Shown: positions 1-8,189, numbered from the stretch's first letter. The stretch is DNA of 32,634 nt from Myxococcota bacterium (GCA_963169075.1 CAUJGC010000099.1:1-32634), one strand, 5' to 3'. Numbers and translations are program-made. Notes: generated by a model from the sequence alone, not told the origin.

Positions 1-573
1 GCATCGCAGCGCGACGGCGTCGAGCGACCCTCGCTGCACTGCACATCGTGGACGAACCTCCTGCTCGGCGTCGCGCTCGGCGTTGATGCGGCGTGGCGTC
101 ACAGCGGCAACATCCCGCCGCTGGAGTGGATCTGCACCGAGCGCGGCGAGGGTGTCTGGACGAACCCTCACAACGCGAGCGACAAGGCGCGCGCCTACGG
201 CTACGGCGACCACGTCCGCAGCGTCACGCCGCGCCGGGGGCGGACGATGACCCTGCGCGAGCTCTGGGAGCGCCGCGACGAGCTGGGCACGATCACCGTC
301 GCCGCTCAGAGCACCTACCGGGGGCCTGGCCCGAACGACTACCGCTGGGAGCACCACACGGTCGCCTTCGTGCGCGTGGCGGGGCGCGACGATCGCCTCT
401 ACCGCGTCGCCGCGGACGGCTCGGCCTCCGCGGGTCTCTACAGCGGGACACCGATGGATGTGGAGGTGGTCGATGGAGACATCGCTACCTCCACAGGGCG
501 AACCCGCCTCTATCGCGCCTGGACCCTCCCTCGCCTCAACCCCTCCCGCTGCCCCATCACCCTGGAGCGCTGA
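1..573 (+). CDS. Partial protein, possible papain-fold (NlpC/P60-like) cysteine hydrolase
   Basis: The reading frame is open from the first base, so the true start lies outside the window and only the last 190 codons are seen. A cysteine followed by a helix-like stretch (HCTSWTNLLLGVAL, about residues 13-26 of the fragment) and a later His pair before a strand (HHTVAFVRV) resemble the Cys/His layout of papain-fold amidases and peptidases, including phage lysins. This is a pattern resemblance only. The stop TGA overlaps the start of the terminase small subunit (TGATG), so the two are translationally coupled. It could be an endolysin placed upstream of the packaging genes, or another phage hydrolase. 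Confidence 0.5.
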   Translation, partial: ASQRDGVERPSLHCTSWTNLLLGVALGVDAAWRHSGNIPPLEWICTERGEGVWTNPHNASDKARAYGYGDHVRSVTPRRGRTMTLRELWERRDELGTITVAAQSTYRGPGPNDYRWEHHTVAFVRVAGRDDRLYRVAADGSASAGLYSGTPMDVEVVDGDIATSTGRTRLYRAWTLPRLNPSRCPITLER

Positions 574-1094
574 TGTCCTCAAGGCGCGCCAAGCCAGGCC
601 GGAGCAAGAAGGGGAAGGAGCAAGCAGCTCCCGCACCCCAGGATGGCGAGCTGCTTGCCCTGGCGCTGGAGGGGCTGAACGACCGCGAGCGCCTCTTCGT
701 CGTAGAGTATGCTCGCTCCGGCAACGCCGCGGCGTCCTACCGCGTCGCCTACCCAAACTGCTCTCCGGAGCGGAGCCGGGTCGGGGGCGCCCACATGAAG
801 GCGCGTCCCCACGTCGCCCAGGCCATTGAGCGCACCGTCTCCTCGCTGGTCGCCTCCCGTGCGGAGGTCCTGGTTCGCCTGGGGGAGATGCTGGCAGATG
901 GGACCATCGCCCCGGCCGCGCGTATCCAGGCCGCTGCGCTGATCTTGAAGGCGCAAGGTGGCTTCGCGCCCGAGCGCGTCCAGGTGGAGCACAGCGGTGA
1001 TGTGGCGCAGGTGGACCCCTCCCGCCTCAGCCTCTCGACGCTGCGAGAGCTCCTCGCCGCCCGAGCCAACGGGGACCTCCCCGATGGCGACTGA
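573..1094 (+). CDS. Phage terminase small subunit
   Basis: 173 residues from the ATG that overlaps the upstream stop. The frame is open further upstream, but this ATG fits the packed operon and removes a low-complexity Arg-rich extension. After a basic, disordered N terminus, residues about 33-85 carry the usual small-terminase pattern: LNDRERLFVVEYARSGNA, then AAASYRVAYP and a helix ending in RPHVAQAIE. This is the helix-turn-helix part that recognises phage DNA. The remainder looks helical and would form the oligomeric ring and the contact with the large subunit. It overlaps the large-subunit gene by 11 bases, the normal order for a packaging operon. The family call is good; the subfamily is not determined. 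Confidence 0.87.
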   Translation: MSSRRAKPGRSKKGKEQAAPAPQDGELLALALEGLNDRERLFVVEYARSGNAAASYRVAYPNCSPERSRVGGAHMKARPHVAQAIERTVSSLVASRAEVLVRLGEMLADGTIAPAARIQAAALILKAQGGFAPERVQVEHSGDVAQVDPSRLSLSTLRELLAARANGDLPDGD

Positions 1095-2574
1095 GCTCCT
1101 CTCCCTTGGGTTGACCTGGGTCCAGATCGAGGCCGAGCTGGTTCGCCGCGACCTGGCGGAGTTCGTCCGCCGCGTCTGGTCGATCGTCGAGCCTGGCGCG
1201 GCGCTGATCTGGAGCTGGCACCTCGACGCGGTCTGTGAGCACCTCGCGGCGGTGACGCGGGGCGAGCTCCAGAACCTCGTCATCAACATCCCCCCCGGGC
1301 ACATGAAGTCGCTGCTGGTGTCGGTCTGCTGGCCGGCCTGGGAGTGGCTGTCGCGACCCGAGGAGCGGACGATCTTCTCCTCCCACAGCGACGACGTGAT
1401 CCTCCGGGACAGCGTGCGCTGTCGCTTGATCGTCGAGTCCGACCGCTACCAGCGCTGGGTGGCGGCGCTGGCGGGGCAGGGGGGCGGCGCGCCATGGGGG
1501 CTGGCGCGGGACCAGAACGCCAAGAGCTACTTCGAGAACACCCAGCGGGGCTTCCGCCAGTGCGTCACGGTGAAGGGGAAGGTGACGGGGAAGCGCGGCG
1601 ACAAGCTCGTCTGCGACGATCCGGTGGACGTGGGCGACACGATCCGGGGAGACCCCTCCCGCGTCGCGGAGCGCATGAGCGAGGTCCTGCACTGGTGGGA
1701 CAAGGTCATGTCGTCGCGCTTGAACGACAAGCGCACCGGGCGCCGCGTGCTCATCATGCAGCGCGTCCACACCGAAGACCTCGCCGGCGTGCTGGCCGAG
1801 CGCGCGGGCTGGACGGTGCTGTGTCTGCCCACCGAGTACGACCCTACCCACCCCCACGCCTGGGGGGGCGACCCCAGGACCGCCCCCGGCGAGCTGCTCT
1901 TCCCCGCGATGTTCCCGGCGGAGGTCGTCGCCGGGATCAAAGAGGAGCTGGGCGCTGCGGACTACGCCGCCCAGCACGAGCAGCGCCCGAGCCCCAAGGG
2001 TGGCCAGCTCTTCCAGCGGGACTGGATGCGCGATCGCAACCGCTACCGCGCCGACCCGCGGGACCTCGCCGCCTCCTGTGACGAGGTGGCGATCTTCATG
2101 GACTGCGCCTTCAAGGGGAAGAAGAGCAACGACCCGGTCGCGCTCCACGTCTGGGGCCGCCGCGGCGCCGACCGCTTCCTCCTCGACCGGGTGCATGGGC
2201 GGATGGGGATCGTCGCCAGCCGCCAGGCGCTGCGCGACCTCGCCGCGAAGTGGCCGGAGGCGACGGCGAAGCTCATCGAGGACAAGGCCAACGGCCCCGC
2301 GGTCGTCGAGGAGCTGGGGGCGGAGCTTCAGGGCATCATCGCCTTCAACCCCGACCCGTTCGGTGACAAGTACGCCCGCGCCGAGGTCGCCGCGCTGACG
2401 ATGGAGGCGGGGAACCTCCACGTCCCGCTGAACGCCCCCTGGGCCTCGGAGGTGCTGGAGGAGTGGTTCGGCTTCCCTGGCCGCCCCCACGACGAAGATG
2501 TGGACTGCCTCTCGATGATGAACCTGCGCTGGCGTCCTCGCCGCAAGCGCAACATCTGGGACACCTTGCCATGA
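1084..2574 (+). CDS. Phage terminase large subunit (packaging ATPase/nuclease)
   Basis: 496 residues from ATG 1084, which sits inside the end of the small-subunit gene. The N-terminal ATPase domain has a deviant Walker A, IPPGHMKS at about residues 69-76, and a Walker B with a hydrophobic strand ending in DD (LVCDD, about 175-179). The C-terminal RNase H-like nuclease domain shows the expected acidic residues: Asp340 in IFMDCAF, Asp400 in IEDKANG, and an acidic cluster near 470 (HDEDVD). It powers DNA entry into the prohead through the portal and cuts the concatemer. Length and motif order are normal, with no sign of damage. Confidence 0.95.
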   Translation: MATELLSLGLTWVQIEAELVRRDLAEFVRRVWSIVEPGAALIWSWHLDAVCEHLAAVTRGELQNLVINIPPGHMKSLLVSVCWPAWEWLSRPEERTIFSSHSDDVILRDSVRCRLIVESDRYQRWVAALAGQGGGAPWGLARDQNAKSYFENTQRGFRQCVTVKGKVTGKRGDKLVCDDPVDVGDTIRGDPSRVAERMSEVLHWWDKVMSSRLNDKRTGRRVLIMQRVHTEDLAGVLAERAGWTVLCLPTEYDPTHPHAWGGDPRTAPGELLFPAMFPAEVVAGIKEELGAADYAAQHEQRPSPKGGQLFQRDWMRDRNRYRADPRDLAASCDEVAIFMDCAFKGKKSNDPVALHVWGRRGADRFLLDRVHGRMGIVASRQALRDLAAKWPEATAKLIEDKANGPAVVEELGAELQGIIAFNPDPFGDKYARAEVAALTMEAGNLHVPLNAPWASEVLEEWFGFPGRPHDEDVDCLSMMNLRWRPRRKRNIWDTLP

Positions 2575-3965
2575 ACAACAAGCTCGGCCGCATCCTCCGC
2601 CTCGACTCCTGGGCCACCCTCTTCGGCGGCTTTGGTGATGTCCGCAAGGACAAGCTGGAGGGGGCCTCCTACCAGCGCTCCCGCACGCTGTCTCGGGTGG
2701 AGCTGGACGACCTCTACCGCTTCAACGGCATCGCCGCGGCGATCATCGACCTGCCTGCCTTCGAGGCGACGCGGGAGGGGTTCGACGTCAAGCTCGACGA
2801 CCCCGAGGTCGCCGCTGCGGTGGAGGGTGCGCTGAGCCGCCTGCCGATCGGCCTCGGAGTGCGCGGGGCGGGGCTCGCGATCCGTCGTGCGCTGTCCTGG
2901 TCCCGCCTCTACGGCGGCGCGGCGATCATCCTGGGGTGTGATGATGGCCTGGATGCTCGCTTCCCCCTCAACCTCGCGCAGCTCCGGGCGGTGCGCTTCC
3001 TCCGCGTCCACCACCGCCACGAGCTGCGCCCGCTGACCTGGGAGACCGACCTGACCTCGGAGACCTGCGGTGAGCCCGAGACCTACCAGCTCAACCCCGA
3101 CCCGCGCGGCGCCGCGGCGGCGCGCCGCGGCGAGGTGATCCACGCCAGCCGCATCCTCCGCTTCAACGGCGTTGAGGCGCCGGGTTGCTGGAGCGAAAAC
3201 GACGGGTGGGGCGACCCCGTGCTGAACCGGGTGTTTGAGCGCCTCCGCAACGAGGGGATCGTCGATGACGCGGCCTCCCGCACCGTGTTGGAGAAGAACA
3301 TCCCGATCTTCCGCATCAACGGCCTCGCGGAGATGATCGGCGCAGGAGAGGACGGCGAGCGCAAGGTGAAGCAGCGGGCGGCGATGCTCGCCCGCTGCAA
3401 GAGCCTCCTCAACGCGATCCTCCTCGACGGTCAGGACGAGAGCTTCGAGTACATCGACGCCTCGCTGGGAGGGCTCGCGGAGCTGCTCGACCGCTACCCC
3501 ATGCGGACGGCGGCCGCCGCGCGCATCCCGATCACGAAGCTCTACGGCGTCTCGCCTGCGGGGTTCTCCACCGGGGAGAGCGACCTCCGCAACTACTACG
3601 ACATGGTGAGCGGTGAGCTCATCGAGCCCATCGCGCTCCCGGCCTACGCCCAGCTCGTCGAGATGGTGATGGCGTCGAAGGAGGGGCCGACCGGAGGCCG
3701 CCTTCCCGCCTCCTGGACGGTCGAGGCCCGCCCCCTCTGGCAACCCAGCGAGAAGGAGCAGGCGGAGGTTGAAGAGCTCTCCGCCCGCCGTGTGGCGACC
3801 CTGATCGCCGCCGGCGTCGTCACCCCGGCCGAGGTCGCGGAGTCGCAGTTCACCGACGAGGGCTGGCGGTCGGAGATCCGGCTGGCCTGGGAGACGAGGA
3901 GGCAGGAGGCGTCACCCACGGCGCCTCCACCAGGTGAGAACGACAAGGAGGACGCCAATGGCTGA
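2571..3965 (+). CDS. Phage portal protein, DUF1073-like
   Basis: 464 residues starting at the ATGA overlap with the terminase stop. It would form the dodecameric ring at the unique capsid vertex, serving as the DNA channel and docking site for terminase and connector. The sequence has the features of DUF1073-type portals: an N-terminal segment (YRFNGIAAAIIDLPAFEATR), a central LSWSRLYGGAAIILG stretch, and the strongly typical IPITKLYGVSPAGFSTGESD near residue 320, followed by a helix with YYDMV. The C terminus is Pro/Glu-rich and probably flexible. It lies directly after terminase and before head morphogenesis genes, as expected. Confidence 0.92.
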   Translation: MNNKLGRILRLDSWATLFGGFGDVRKDKLEGASYQRSRTLSRVELDDLYRFNGIAAAIIDLPAFEATREGFDVKLDDPEVAAAVEGALSRLPIGLGVRGAGLAIRRALSWSRLYGGAAIILGCDDGLDARFPLNLAQLRAVRFLRVHHRHELRPLTWETDLTSETCGEPETYQLNPDPRGAAAARRGEVIHASRILRFNGVEAPGCWSENDGWGDPVLNRVFERLRNEGIVDDAASRTVLEKNIPIFRINGLAEMIGAGEDGERKVKQRAAMLARCKSLLNAILLDGQDESFEYIDASLGGLAELLDRYPMRTAAAARIPITKLYGVSPAGFSTGESDLRNYYDMVSGELIEPIALPAYAQLVEMVMASKEGPTGGRLPASWTVEARPLWQPSEKEQAEVEELSARRVATLIAAGVVTPAEVAESQFTDEGWRSEIRLAWETRRQEASPTAPPPGENDKEDANG

Positions 3966-4353
3966 TGTGAGGATCGGAGACGAGGTCGTCGAGGTGTACG
4001 CGAAGGCGGCCCCCCGGGCGCAGGAGCTGATGGATGAGCTGGCGCGTCTCCGAGATGTGGAGGCGAAGCGGAGCGAGCCCACCCCTCCCGCGCCGATCCA
4101 GGAGCCCGACCCCGATCCGGTGGATCTGCTCTGGAGTGAGGTCCAGCTGGAGCGAGCCGGGATCAGCGGCGCGGGGGTTGCGCGCGTCGTCGCTGCTGGT
4201 GGCGCGCTCCTGAAGCGCCTCGCGGATGAGCGGCTGAAGCTGGTTATTGTGAAGGAGGGGGAGGAGATCTGGGTGCTCCCCGCCGGGAGCCCCGTGGACC
4301 AGGGCAACGCCGTCGTCCGCCTCCCGCTCAAGCACGTCCGCTACACCCGCTGA
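3958..4353 (+). CDS. Small phage protein of unknown function
   Basis: 131 residues. The chosen start is ATG 3958, 5 bases after AAGGAGG (3946-3952), rather than an in-frame upstream codon that lacks a site. It overlaps the portal stop. The first third is acidic and helical with a Pro-rich linker (PTPPAPIQEPDPDP), and the end is a short strand-rich piece (KLVIVKEGEEIWVLPAGS). I recognise no family. Its place between portal and the gpF-like head protein suggests a minor head or head-assembly role, which is inference from position alone. Confidence 0.72.
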   Translation: MADVRIGDEVVEVYAKAAPRAQELMDELARLRDVEAKRSEPTPPAPIQEPDPDPVDLLWSEVQLERAGISGAGVARVVAAGGALLKRLADERLKLVIVKEGEEIWVLPAGSPVDQGNAVVRLPLKHVRYTR

Positions 4354-4356
4354 CCC

Positions 4357-4991
4357 GTGAGAGCGCAGCGCGTCCAGCGATGGCCCGACGCCCTGGAGGC
4401 GGAGCTGGCGGGGGTGATCCTCCAGCGCCTCCCCGCGGCGGCGTCGCATGGACCTGGGGTGCTGCTGTCCTGGCGGATGCAGCACCCCAGGTCCGAGGAT
4501 CTGAGGCTCGCCCGGCGCATCGCTCGCCTCGTCGCTGCTCAAACGCGGCGGGAGGTGGAGCGCGTCACCGGGCGGGTGCTCCCCGGGATGTCCCAGCGGT
4601 CGAGATCGAGGAGATGGCCCAGCAGCTTGTCGTCTCCACGGAGGCGACCCTGGTGAGGCTCTCGATCGATCTCAGGGCTGCTGAGACGACGAGGGCAGAT
4701 GGTCTACTCGACGCGGCCGCGGCGGCTGTGGGCCGCGCAGGGAGATCCATCGCTGGCGCTGTGCGGGGCCTCGTCCGGGTTGTCCGCCAGGTTGCGACGG
4801 AGGTCGCCGCTGTCGCCGTCGGTCTCACGATCTACCGTTGGAAGACCCAGCGGGATGCGCGCGTCAGGGACGCCCACGCCGCCCTTGACGGGCAGGTCTT
4901 CAGATGGAGCAAGGGTCACCCTGGGGACGCGTTTGGGTGCAGGTGCACCGCCGTCCCCGTCTCGGAAGGGCTCGGCTATCCATACAAATAA
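4357..4991 (+). pseudogene. Mu gpF/SPP1 gp7-like minor head protein, frame broken
   Basis: A GTG at 4357, three bases after the upstream stop, opens a frame encoding an Arg/Ala-rich helical N terminus up to about 4590 and closing at 4656. The family's C-terminal signature lies in another frame: YRWKTQRDARVRDAHAALDG, then HPGDAFGCRCTAVPV near 4840-4965, ending at 4991. Joining the two needs a -1 shift between about 4560 and 4614. No good slippery heptamer is visible there, though CCCCGGG runs are present. Explanations are a sequencing indel, a real inactivating mutation, or two proteins with the second starting at ATG 4614 (GAGGAG just upstream). Proteins of this family sit inside the head and bind the portal. 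Calling it broken is my inference from family layout. Confidence 0.65.
4450..4494. repeat. Perfect 16-bp inverted repeat inside the head-protein gene
   Basis: The left arm GGACCTGGGGTGCTGC (4450-4465) and right arm GCAGCACCCCAGGTCC (4479-4494) are exact reverse complements separated by 13 bases. It lies in the N-terminal half of the frame-broken head gene, about 70-120 bases before the frame break. An exact GC-rich palindrome this long inside coding sequence is unlikely by chance. It could form a strong mRNA hairpin or be a scar of local inversion or duplication. Confidence 0.9.
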
Positions 4992-5189
4992 GGATGCTAC
5001 AGATATGAAAATACCAGGCCAAGCTGGCAGGGAGGTGAGGAGAAGCGGCATGAGGGCCAGGGCGATGCCGGCCAGGGCCAGCAGCCCCCCGATGATCCGC
5101 AACGGGCGAAAAGAGCCCGTCGCCGCGTCGACGAACAGGAGCTTGAAGATCTGGATGGCCTTCTGCGACGGCCTTTTAAGAATGCTCAT
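4704..5189 (-). CDS. Two-helix membrane protein on the opposite strand (moron candidate)
   Basis: 161 residues, starting 12 bases after a GAGGTGA site at the end of the upstream small gene and overlapping its stop (ATGA). Residues about 30-75 hold two hydrophobic segments (IIGGLLALAGIALALMPLLL and WPGIFISVASLFVWIA). The remaining 85-90 residues are hydrophilic, and their codons lie antisense to the 3' end of the head-protein gene at 4704-4991. The first 65 residues occupy sequence not used by any + strand gene and are the most credible part. Lying against the direction of the late operon is typical of morons such as superinfection-exclusion or lysogeny genes. No family is recognised, and the C-terminal tail may be an accident of the insertion point. 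Confidence 0.5.
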   Translation of the reverse strand: MSILKRPSQKAIQIFKLLFVDAATGSFRPLRIIGGLLALAGIALALMPLLLTSLPAWPGIFISVASLFVWIAEPFRDGDGGAPAPKRVPRVTLAPSEDLPVKGGVGVPDARIPLGLPTVDRETDGDSGDLRRNLADNPDEAPHSASDGSPCAAHSRRGRVE

Positions 5190-5260
5190 AGGTCACCTCG
5201 GTGGTTGAGCATAGTTGGGGTGGACGCCTCGGCGTCCTGGAACGTGTTGGTATCTGACAT
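5186..5260 (-). CDS. 24-residue peptide, first gene of a minus-strand pair
   Basis: ATG at 5260 is preceded on its strand by AGAGGAGG about 9 bases away. The peptide begins MSDTNTFQDAEAS and is acidic, with no hydrophobic segment. Its TGA overlaps the ATG of the membrane-protein gene, the pattern of translational coupling, so it may be a leader peptide controlling that gene or a tiny protein in its own right. Support comes from the ribosome site and the ATGA overlap only. Confidence 0.42.
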   Translation of the reverse strand: MSDTNTFQDAEASTPTMLNHRGDL

Positions 5261-5718
5261 TGGAAGCCGCCTCCTCTGGCGGCAGGGTGACGGGGGTCGA
5301 CCCGCCGGGTGTTGTTGATAAGGCGATATAAAGAGTCCATCTTCTCGCGTTGCTACATATCGTCCACCTCCGTCAGCAGGGCGCGGCGCCAAACGCGCCG
5401 CGAAGGTCCACTGATAAATCACAGATCGAGCGCGGCCGCCGGTAACAGCAAAACCCCCCTCCAGCGCACACACGAGCGCAGACCCTGCGCCTCTACGTGT
5501 GAAGAGGGAGTGTGCTGATGGCGAAACTTGGGCGATGTCTCCGGGCGACTACTTCTGAAGAATTCGAAGCCCCGACATAACTACGCCGCAGGTTGTGTCC
5601 AGGGCGCGTCATTCAGGTAGTGTCTGTTCAAAGTTGACTTGTTTATAATTTTATTCTTGCGATCCAGACTCTTCATCTCTAGTCTCAAAAGCACCGAGTG
5701 CCCCGCCAAGGGACCACC
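5261..5718. other. 458-base stretch between the minus-strand pair and the capsid operon
   Basis: No convincing long gene. The left part should hold the promoter of the minus-strand pair. A 20-codon frame (5518-5580, + strand, MAKLGRCLRATTSE...) has AGAGGGAG about 8 bases before its ATG and could be a small peptide, though nothing else supports it. TATAAT at 5644-5649 in an AT-rich run, with a TTGACT only 4 bases before it, marks a possible promoter for the capsid genes; the -35 spacing is poor. Composition is less GC-rich than the flanks, as expected for inserted DNA. Confidence 0.4.
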
Positions 5719-6960
5719 ATGCCTGCGGTCTACCGCAACGACCGGCTCGACCTGGGGAGCGATGCTCTCCCTGCCGACGTGCGCGCGCTGCTGGCCTCTC
5801 CGGCACGGACCGTGGAGGGCTTCCTCCTCATTGAGGGCATCGCCGCGCGGAGCGGCATCCAGCTCTACCAGCGGGCTGACGGCGCGCTGGCGCGGGAGTA
5901 TCGGCCGCCGGAGGAGGTCCTCCACGCCGACTCGTTGGCGACCTACGCAGGACGCCCCATCACGCAGGAGCACCCTGTCGAGCGCGGCGCCCTGACGGGC
6001 CTGGACCCTACCAACGCGACGACCCACACACGCGGCTCCATCGTTGCAGTCGAGCCCATCGAGGCTCACGGGCTCGTGAAGGCGCGGCTGCTGCTCTTCG
6101 ACGCCGCCCTGATCTCGGACGTGGAGTCAGGGCGCCGCAAGGAGCTGTCGGTCGGCTACAGCACGCTGGTCGTGAACGCACCTGGGGTGACGCCCAAGGG
6201 GGAGCGCTACGACTCCATCCAGACCAAGATCCTCGCCAACCACATCGCCGTCACCCGCTGCGCACGCGCTGGGCGCATCGCGCAGCTTCGCCTTGACTCC
6301 GAGGGCCGCGCCCTCGTCCACGACACCCAGGAGCCCATCATGACCACCGTGAAGATCCGCTTCGACGGCCAGACCGTCGAGGTGGCGGAGACCGCTGCGC
6401 CCATCTTGGAGCGCGCTGACGCCGATCTGGCCGCCGCCCGCAAGGCAAAGACCGACGCCGAGGCGCAGGCTGCCGCCGAGAAGACCGCCCGCGCCGACGC
6501 TGAGGCGAAGCTCGCGGAGACCACCCGCGAGAAGGACACCCTGGCGGGGAAGGTGGCGGGGCTGGAGAAGCAGGTCCGCAGCGACGCGGACATCCAGAAG
6601 GCCATCACCGAGGGCGTCCAGGCCCGCGTGGAGCTGATCGAGAAGGCCGCCCGCGTGGTGAAGGCCGACGCCGCCGACAAGCTCACGAGTATGACGCCGC
6701 GGCAGATCATGGAGGAGGCCGTCAAGGCTTATGACCCACTGCTCAAGTTGGACGGCAAGAGCGACGACTTTGTTCACGGGATCTTCGAGGTCGCCGTCTC
6801 CCGCAGCGACGCGGGCACCAGCTCTCTGGCGAACCTGCGGGGTGCCTCGGCGGCCTCGCGCCGCGCCGACACCAGCGCGGACGGCGGCGCCCTCAAGGGG
6901 CTCGTGGACGCTCGCCGCTCCTTCGCGGACCGACTCGCAGGCAAGAAGGCGCTGAGCTGA
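5719..6960 (+). CDS. Prohead protease fused to scaffold (DUF2213-like)
   Basis: 413 residues from ATG 5719, which has AAGGGA 5 bases upstream; an in-frame GTG at 5698 lacks a site. Residues 1 to about 205 look like a capsid maturation protease of the DUF2213 kind: a REYRPPEEVLHADSLATYAG stretch, GRPITQEHP, a conserved-looking SVGYS strand and a NHIAVTRCARAGRIAQLRLD segment. The His in NHIAV and the Ser in ELSVGYS are candidate catalytic residues, which is inference. Residues about 215-310 are a long Ala/Glu/Lys coiled coil typical of scaffolding protein, followed by a Ser/Ala-rich tail. It would fill the prohead core, order the capsid subunits and then be degraded. It sits just before cement and capsid genes. 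Confidence 0.85.
   Translation: MPAVYRNDRLDLGSDALPADVRALLASPARTVEGFLLIEGIAARSGIQLYQRADGALAREYRPPEEVLHADSLATYAGRPITQEHPVERGALTGLDPTNATTHTRGSIVAVEPIEAHGLVKARLLLFDAALISDVESGRRKELSVGYSTLVVNAPGVTPKGERYDSIQTKILANHIAVTRCARAGRIAQLRLDSEGRALVHDTQEPIMTTVKIRFDGQTVEVAETAAPILERADADLAAARKAKTDAEAQAAAEKTARADAEAKLAETTREKDTLAGKVAGLEKQVRSDADIQKAITEGVQARVELIEKAARVVKADAADKLTSMTPRQIMEEAVKAYDPLLKLDGKSDDFVHGIFEVAVSRSDAGTSSLANLRGASAASRRADTSADGGALKGLVDARRSFADRLAGKKALS
6329..6342 (+). promoter_or_regulatory. Internal ribosome site and start for a nested scaffold
   Basis: AGGAG (6329-6333), then six bases, then ATG (6340-6342), all in frame with the protease/scaffold gene. The start falls right where the protease part ends and the scaffold part begins (MTTVKIRFDGQTVEVAE). 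Translation here would give a 206-residue free scaffold ending at 6960, like Nu3 nested in the lambda C gene. The site is visible; its use is inferred. Confidence 0.45.
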
Positions 6961-7024
6961 ACCAGGCGCAGACCCTCCCCAGGAACCGACGGGCGCTTGG
7001 CGCCCCGAACAGGAGCACAAGAAC

Positions 7025-8164
7025 ATGGCTGGACAGACCTCGGTAGGGCGCCTGAGCGATACGCCGTTCGCGGCGGGGCAGCGCACCCTGGATCAGAAGA
7101 TCTACTCGGCGAACATCGGCGGGGGCGCCTGCAAGGACGTCCGCGTCAACGTGGACACCGTCACCAACGGCGCGACCTACACCCTCCTGGTCGCCGCCGT
7201 CACCCTGGCCTACACGGCCTCCGGGGCGGCGACCGCGGCGGAGATCCGCGACGGGCTCATCGACCTCATCAACGAGAACGAGGCCCTGGGCAACCGCGTC
7301 TACGCCGAGAGCGTGGACGGCGACACGCTCAAGATCGTGGCTCGCGAGATCAACGACGACTTCTCCTTCAGCGAGAGCGACGCGAAGCTCTCCAGCTCGG
7401 TGCAGACCGCGGCGGCAGACTTCGAGTCCGTGGACTTCGGCGTCCTTGTGATGCATGGGAGCGACGCGGGCACCATCCAGAAGCCGACGGCGCTCGCCGC
7501 GGTGGCGCAGGTCATCGACCTCGCGCCCACCCCGACCAACAACGCGCGCTACATGGTGGCCATCAAAGGCGACTTCGACGGGAGCGGGTGGGAGGAGGTC
7601 TACACGTTTGAATACCTCGCGGACGCCAGCGCGACCGCCGCGGAGATCGTCAACGCCTTCGTCGCCGATATCAACGGGCAGATGCCCGCCTCCAGCATCC
7701 TCGCCGCCAACAGCGCCGACAAGCTCCGCCTCACCGCGGAGGTCGCCGGGACGCCTTTCGAGGCGCGAGGCGCCAGCGATGACGCGGCCTCCCCGTGGAC
7801 GCTCACCGAGGTGACCGCCAACGTCACCGCGGACTTCACCCGGCGCATCGCGGGCGGCGTCATCCGCCGCAACTTCGCACGCCAGGACGACGCCGGCGAC
7901 GCTGCTTATGGCAGCGGCGAGGAGGTGCCGGTCTGCTACCACGGCCCCTTCGCGGTGCTGCTCGACGCCGGGGTCAACCCCGCCCTGGGCGACCCCGTCT
8001 ACGTCCGCTGCACCGCGGGGGCCGCCGAGGTCGCCGGGGCCTGCCGCACCGACAGCGACGGGGGGGACGCCGTTCGCCTCAGCCGCGCCGCCTGGCGTCC
8101 TGGCGGCGCCAGGAGCGCCCTCGGCGGCGTGAACGTCGCCTGGATCGATCTGTCCCCTGTCTGA
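7025..8164 (+). CDS. Capsid decoration/structural cement-like protein
   Basis: 379 residues, ATG preceded by CAGGAG. The first lines (TSVGRLSDTPFAAGQRTLDQ) and the C-terminal barrel-like part (VCYHGPFAVLLDAGVNPALG, then a short strand-rich end) resemble cement proteins encoded next to DUF2184 capsid genes. The middle (about residues 35-280) contains two similar Ala/Thr-rich blocks, each with an ATAAEI motif followed by a helix and a DxLxxxA strand (near residues 68-110 and 200-240), which suggests an internal duplication inserted in the basic fold. It probably binds the outside of the capsid and stabilises it after expansion. The function comes from context and partial resemblance. Confidence 0.62.
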   Translation: MAGQTSVGRLSDTPFAAGQRTLDQKIYSANIGGGACKDVRVNVDTVTNGATYTLLVAAVTLAYTASGAATAAEIRDGLIDLINENEALGNRVYAESVDGDTLKIVAREINDDFSFSESDAKLSSSVQTAAADFESVDFGVLVMHGSDAGTIQKPTALAAVAQVIDLAPTPTNNARYMVAIKGDFDGSGWEEVYTFEYLADASATAAEIVNAFVADINGQMPASSILAANSADKLRLTAEVAGTPFEARGASDDAASPWTLTEVTANVTADFTRRIAGGVIRRNFARQDDAGDAAYGSGEEVPVCYHGPFAVLLDAGVNPALGDPVYVRCTAGAAEVAGACRTDSDGGDAVRLSRAAWRPGGARSALGGVNVAWIDLSPV

Positions 8165-8189
8165 CCTTGACCGCTGACCAGGCTCGCGC

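Noticed and set aside
1027-2490. Long open frame opposite the terminase gene
   Set aside because: It is a GC-rich antisense shadow with Arg/Val/Leu-rich low-complexity protein; the terminase on the other strand has clear motifs.
4575-4600. Programmed frameshift as the explanation for the split head gene
   Set aside because: CTC CCC GGG is not a working X XXY YYZ heptamer; the second-position tRNA could not re-pair after slipping.
5309-5518. 69-codon plus-strand frame between the antisense pair and the capsid operon
   Set aside because: No ribosome site, composition like random sequence, and it crosses the likely promoter of the minus-strand genes.
5634-5649. TTGACT plus TATAAT as a full promoter before the protease gene
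   Set aside because: Only 4 bases separate the two boxes; the -10 may be real, but no proper -35 lies 16-18 bases upstream.
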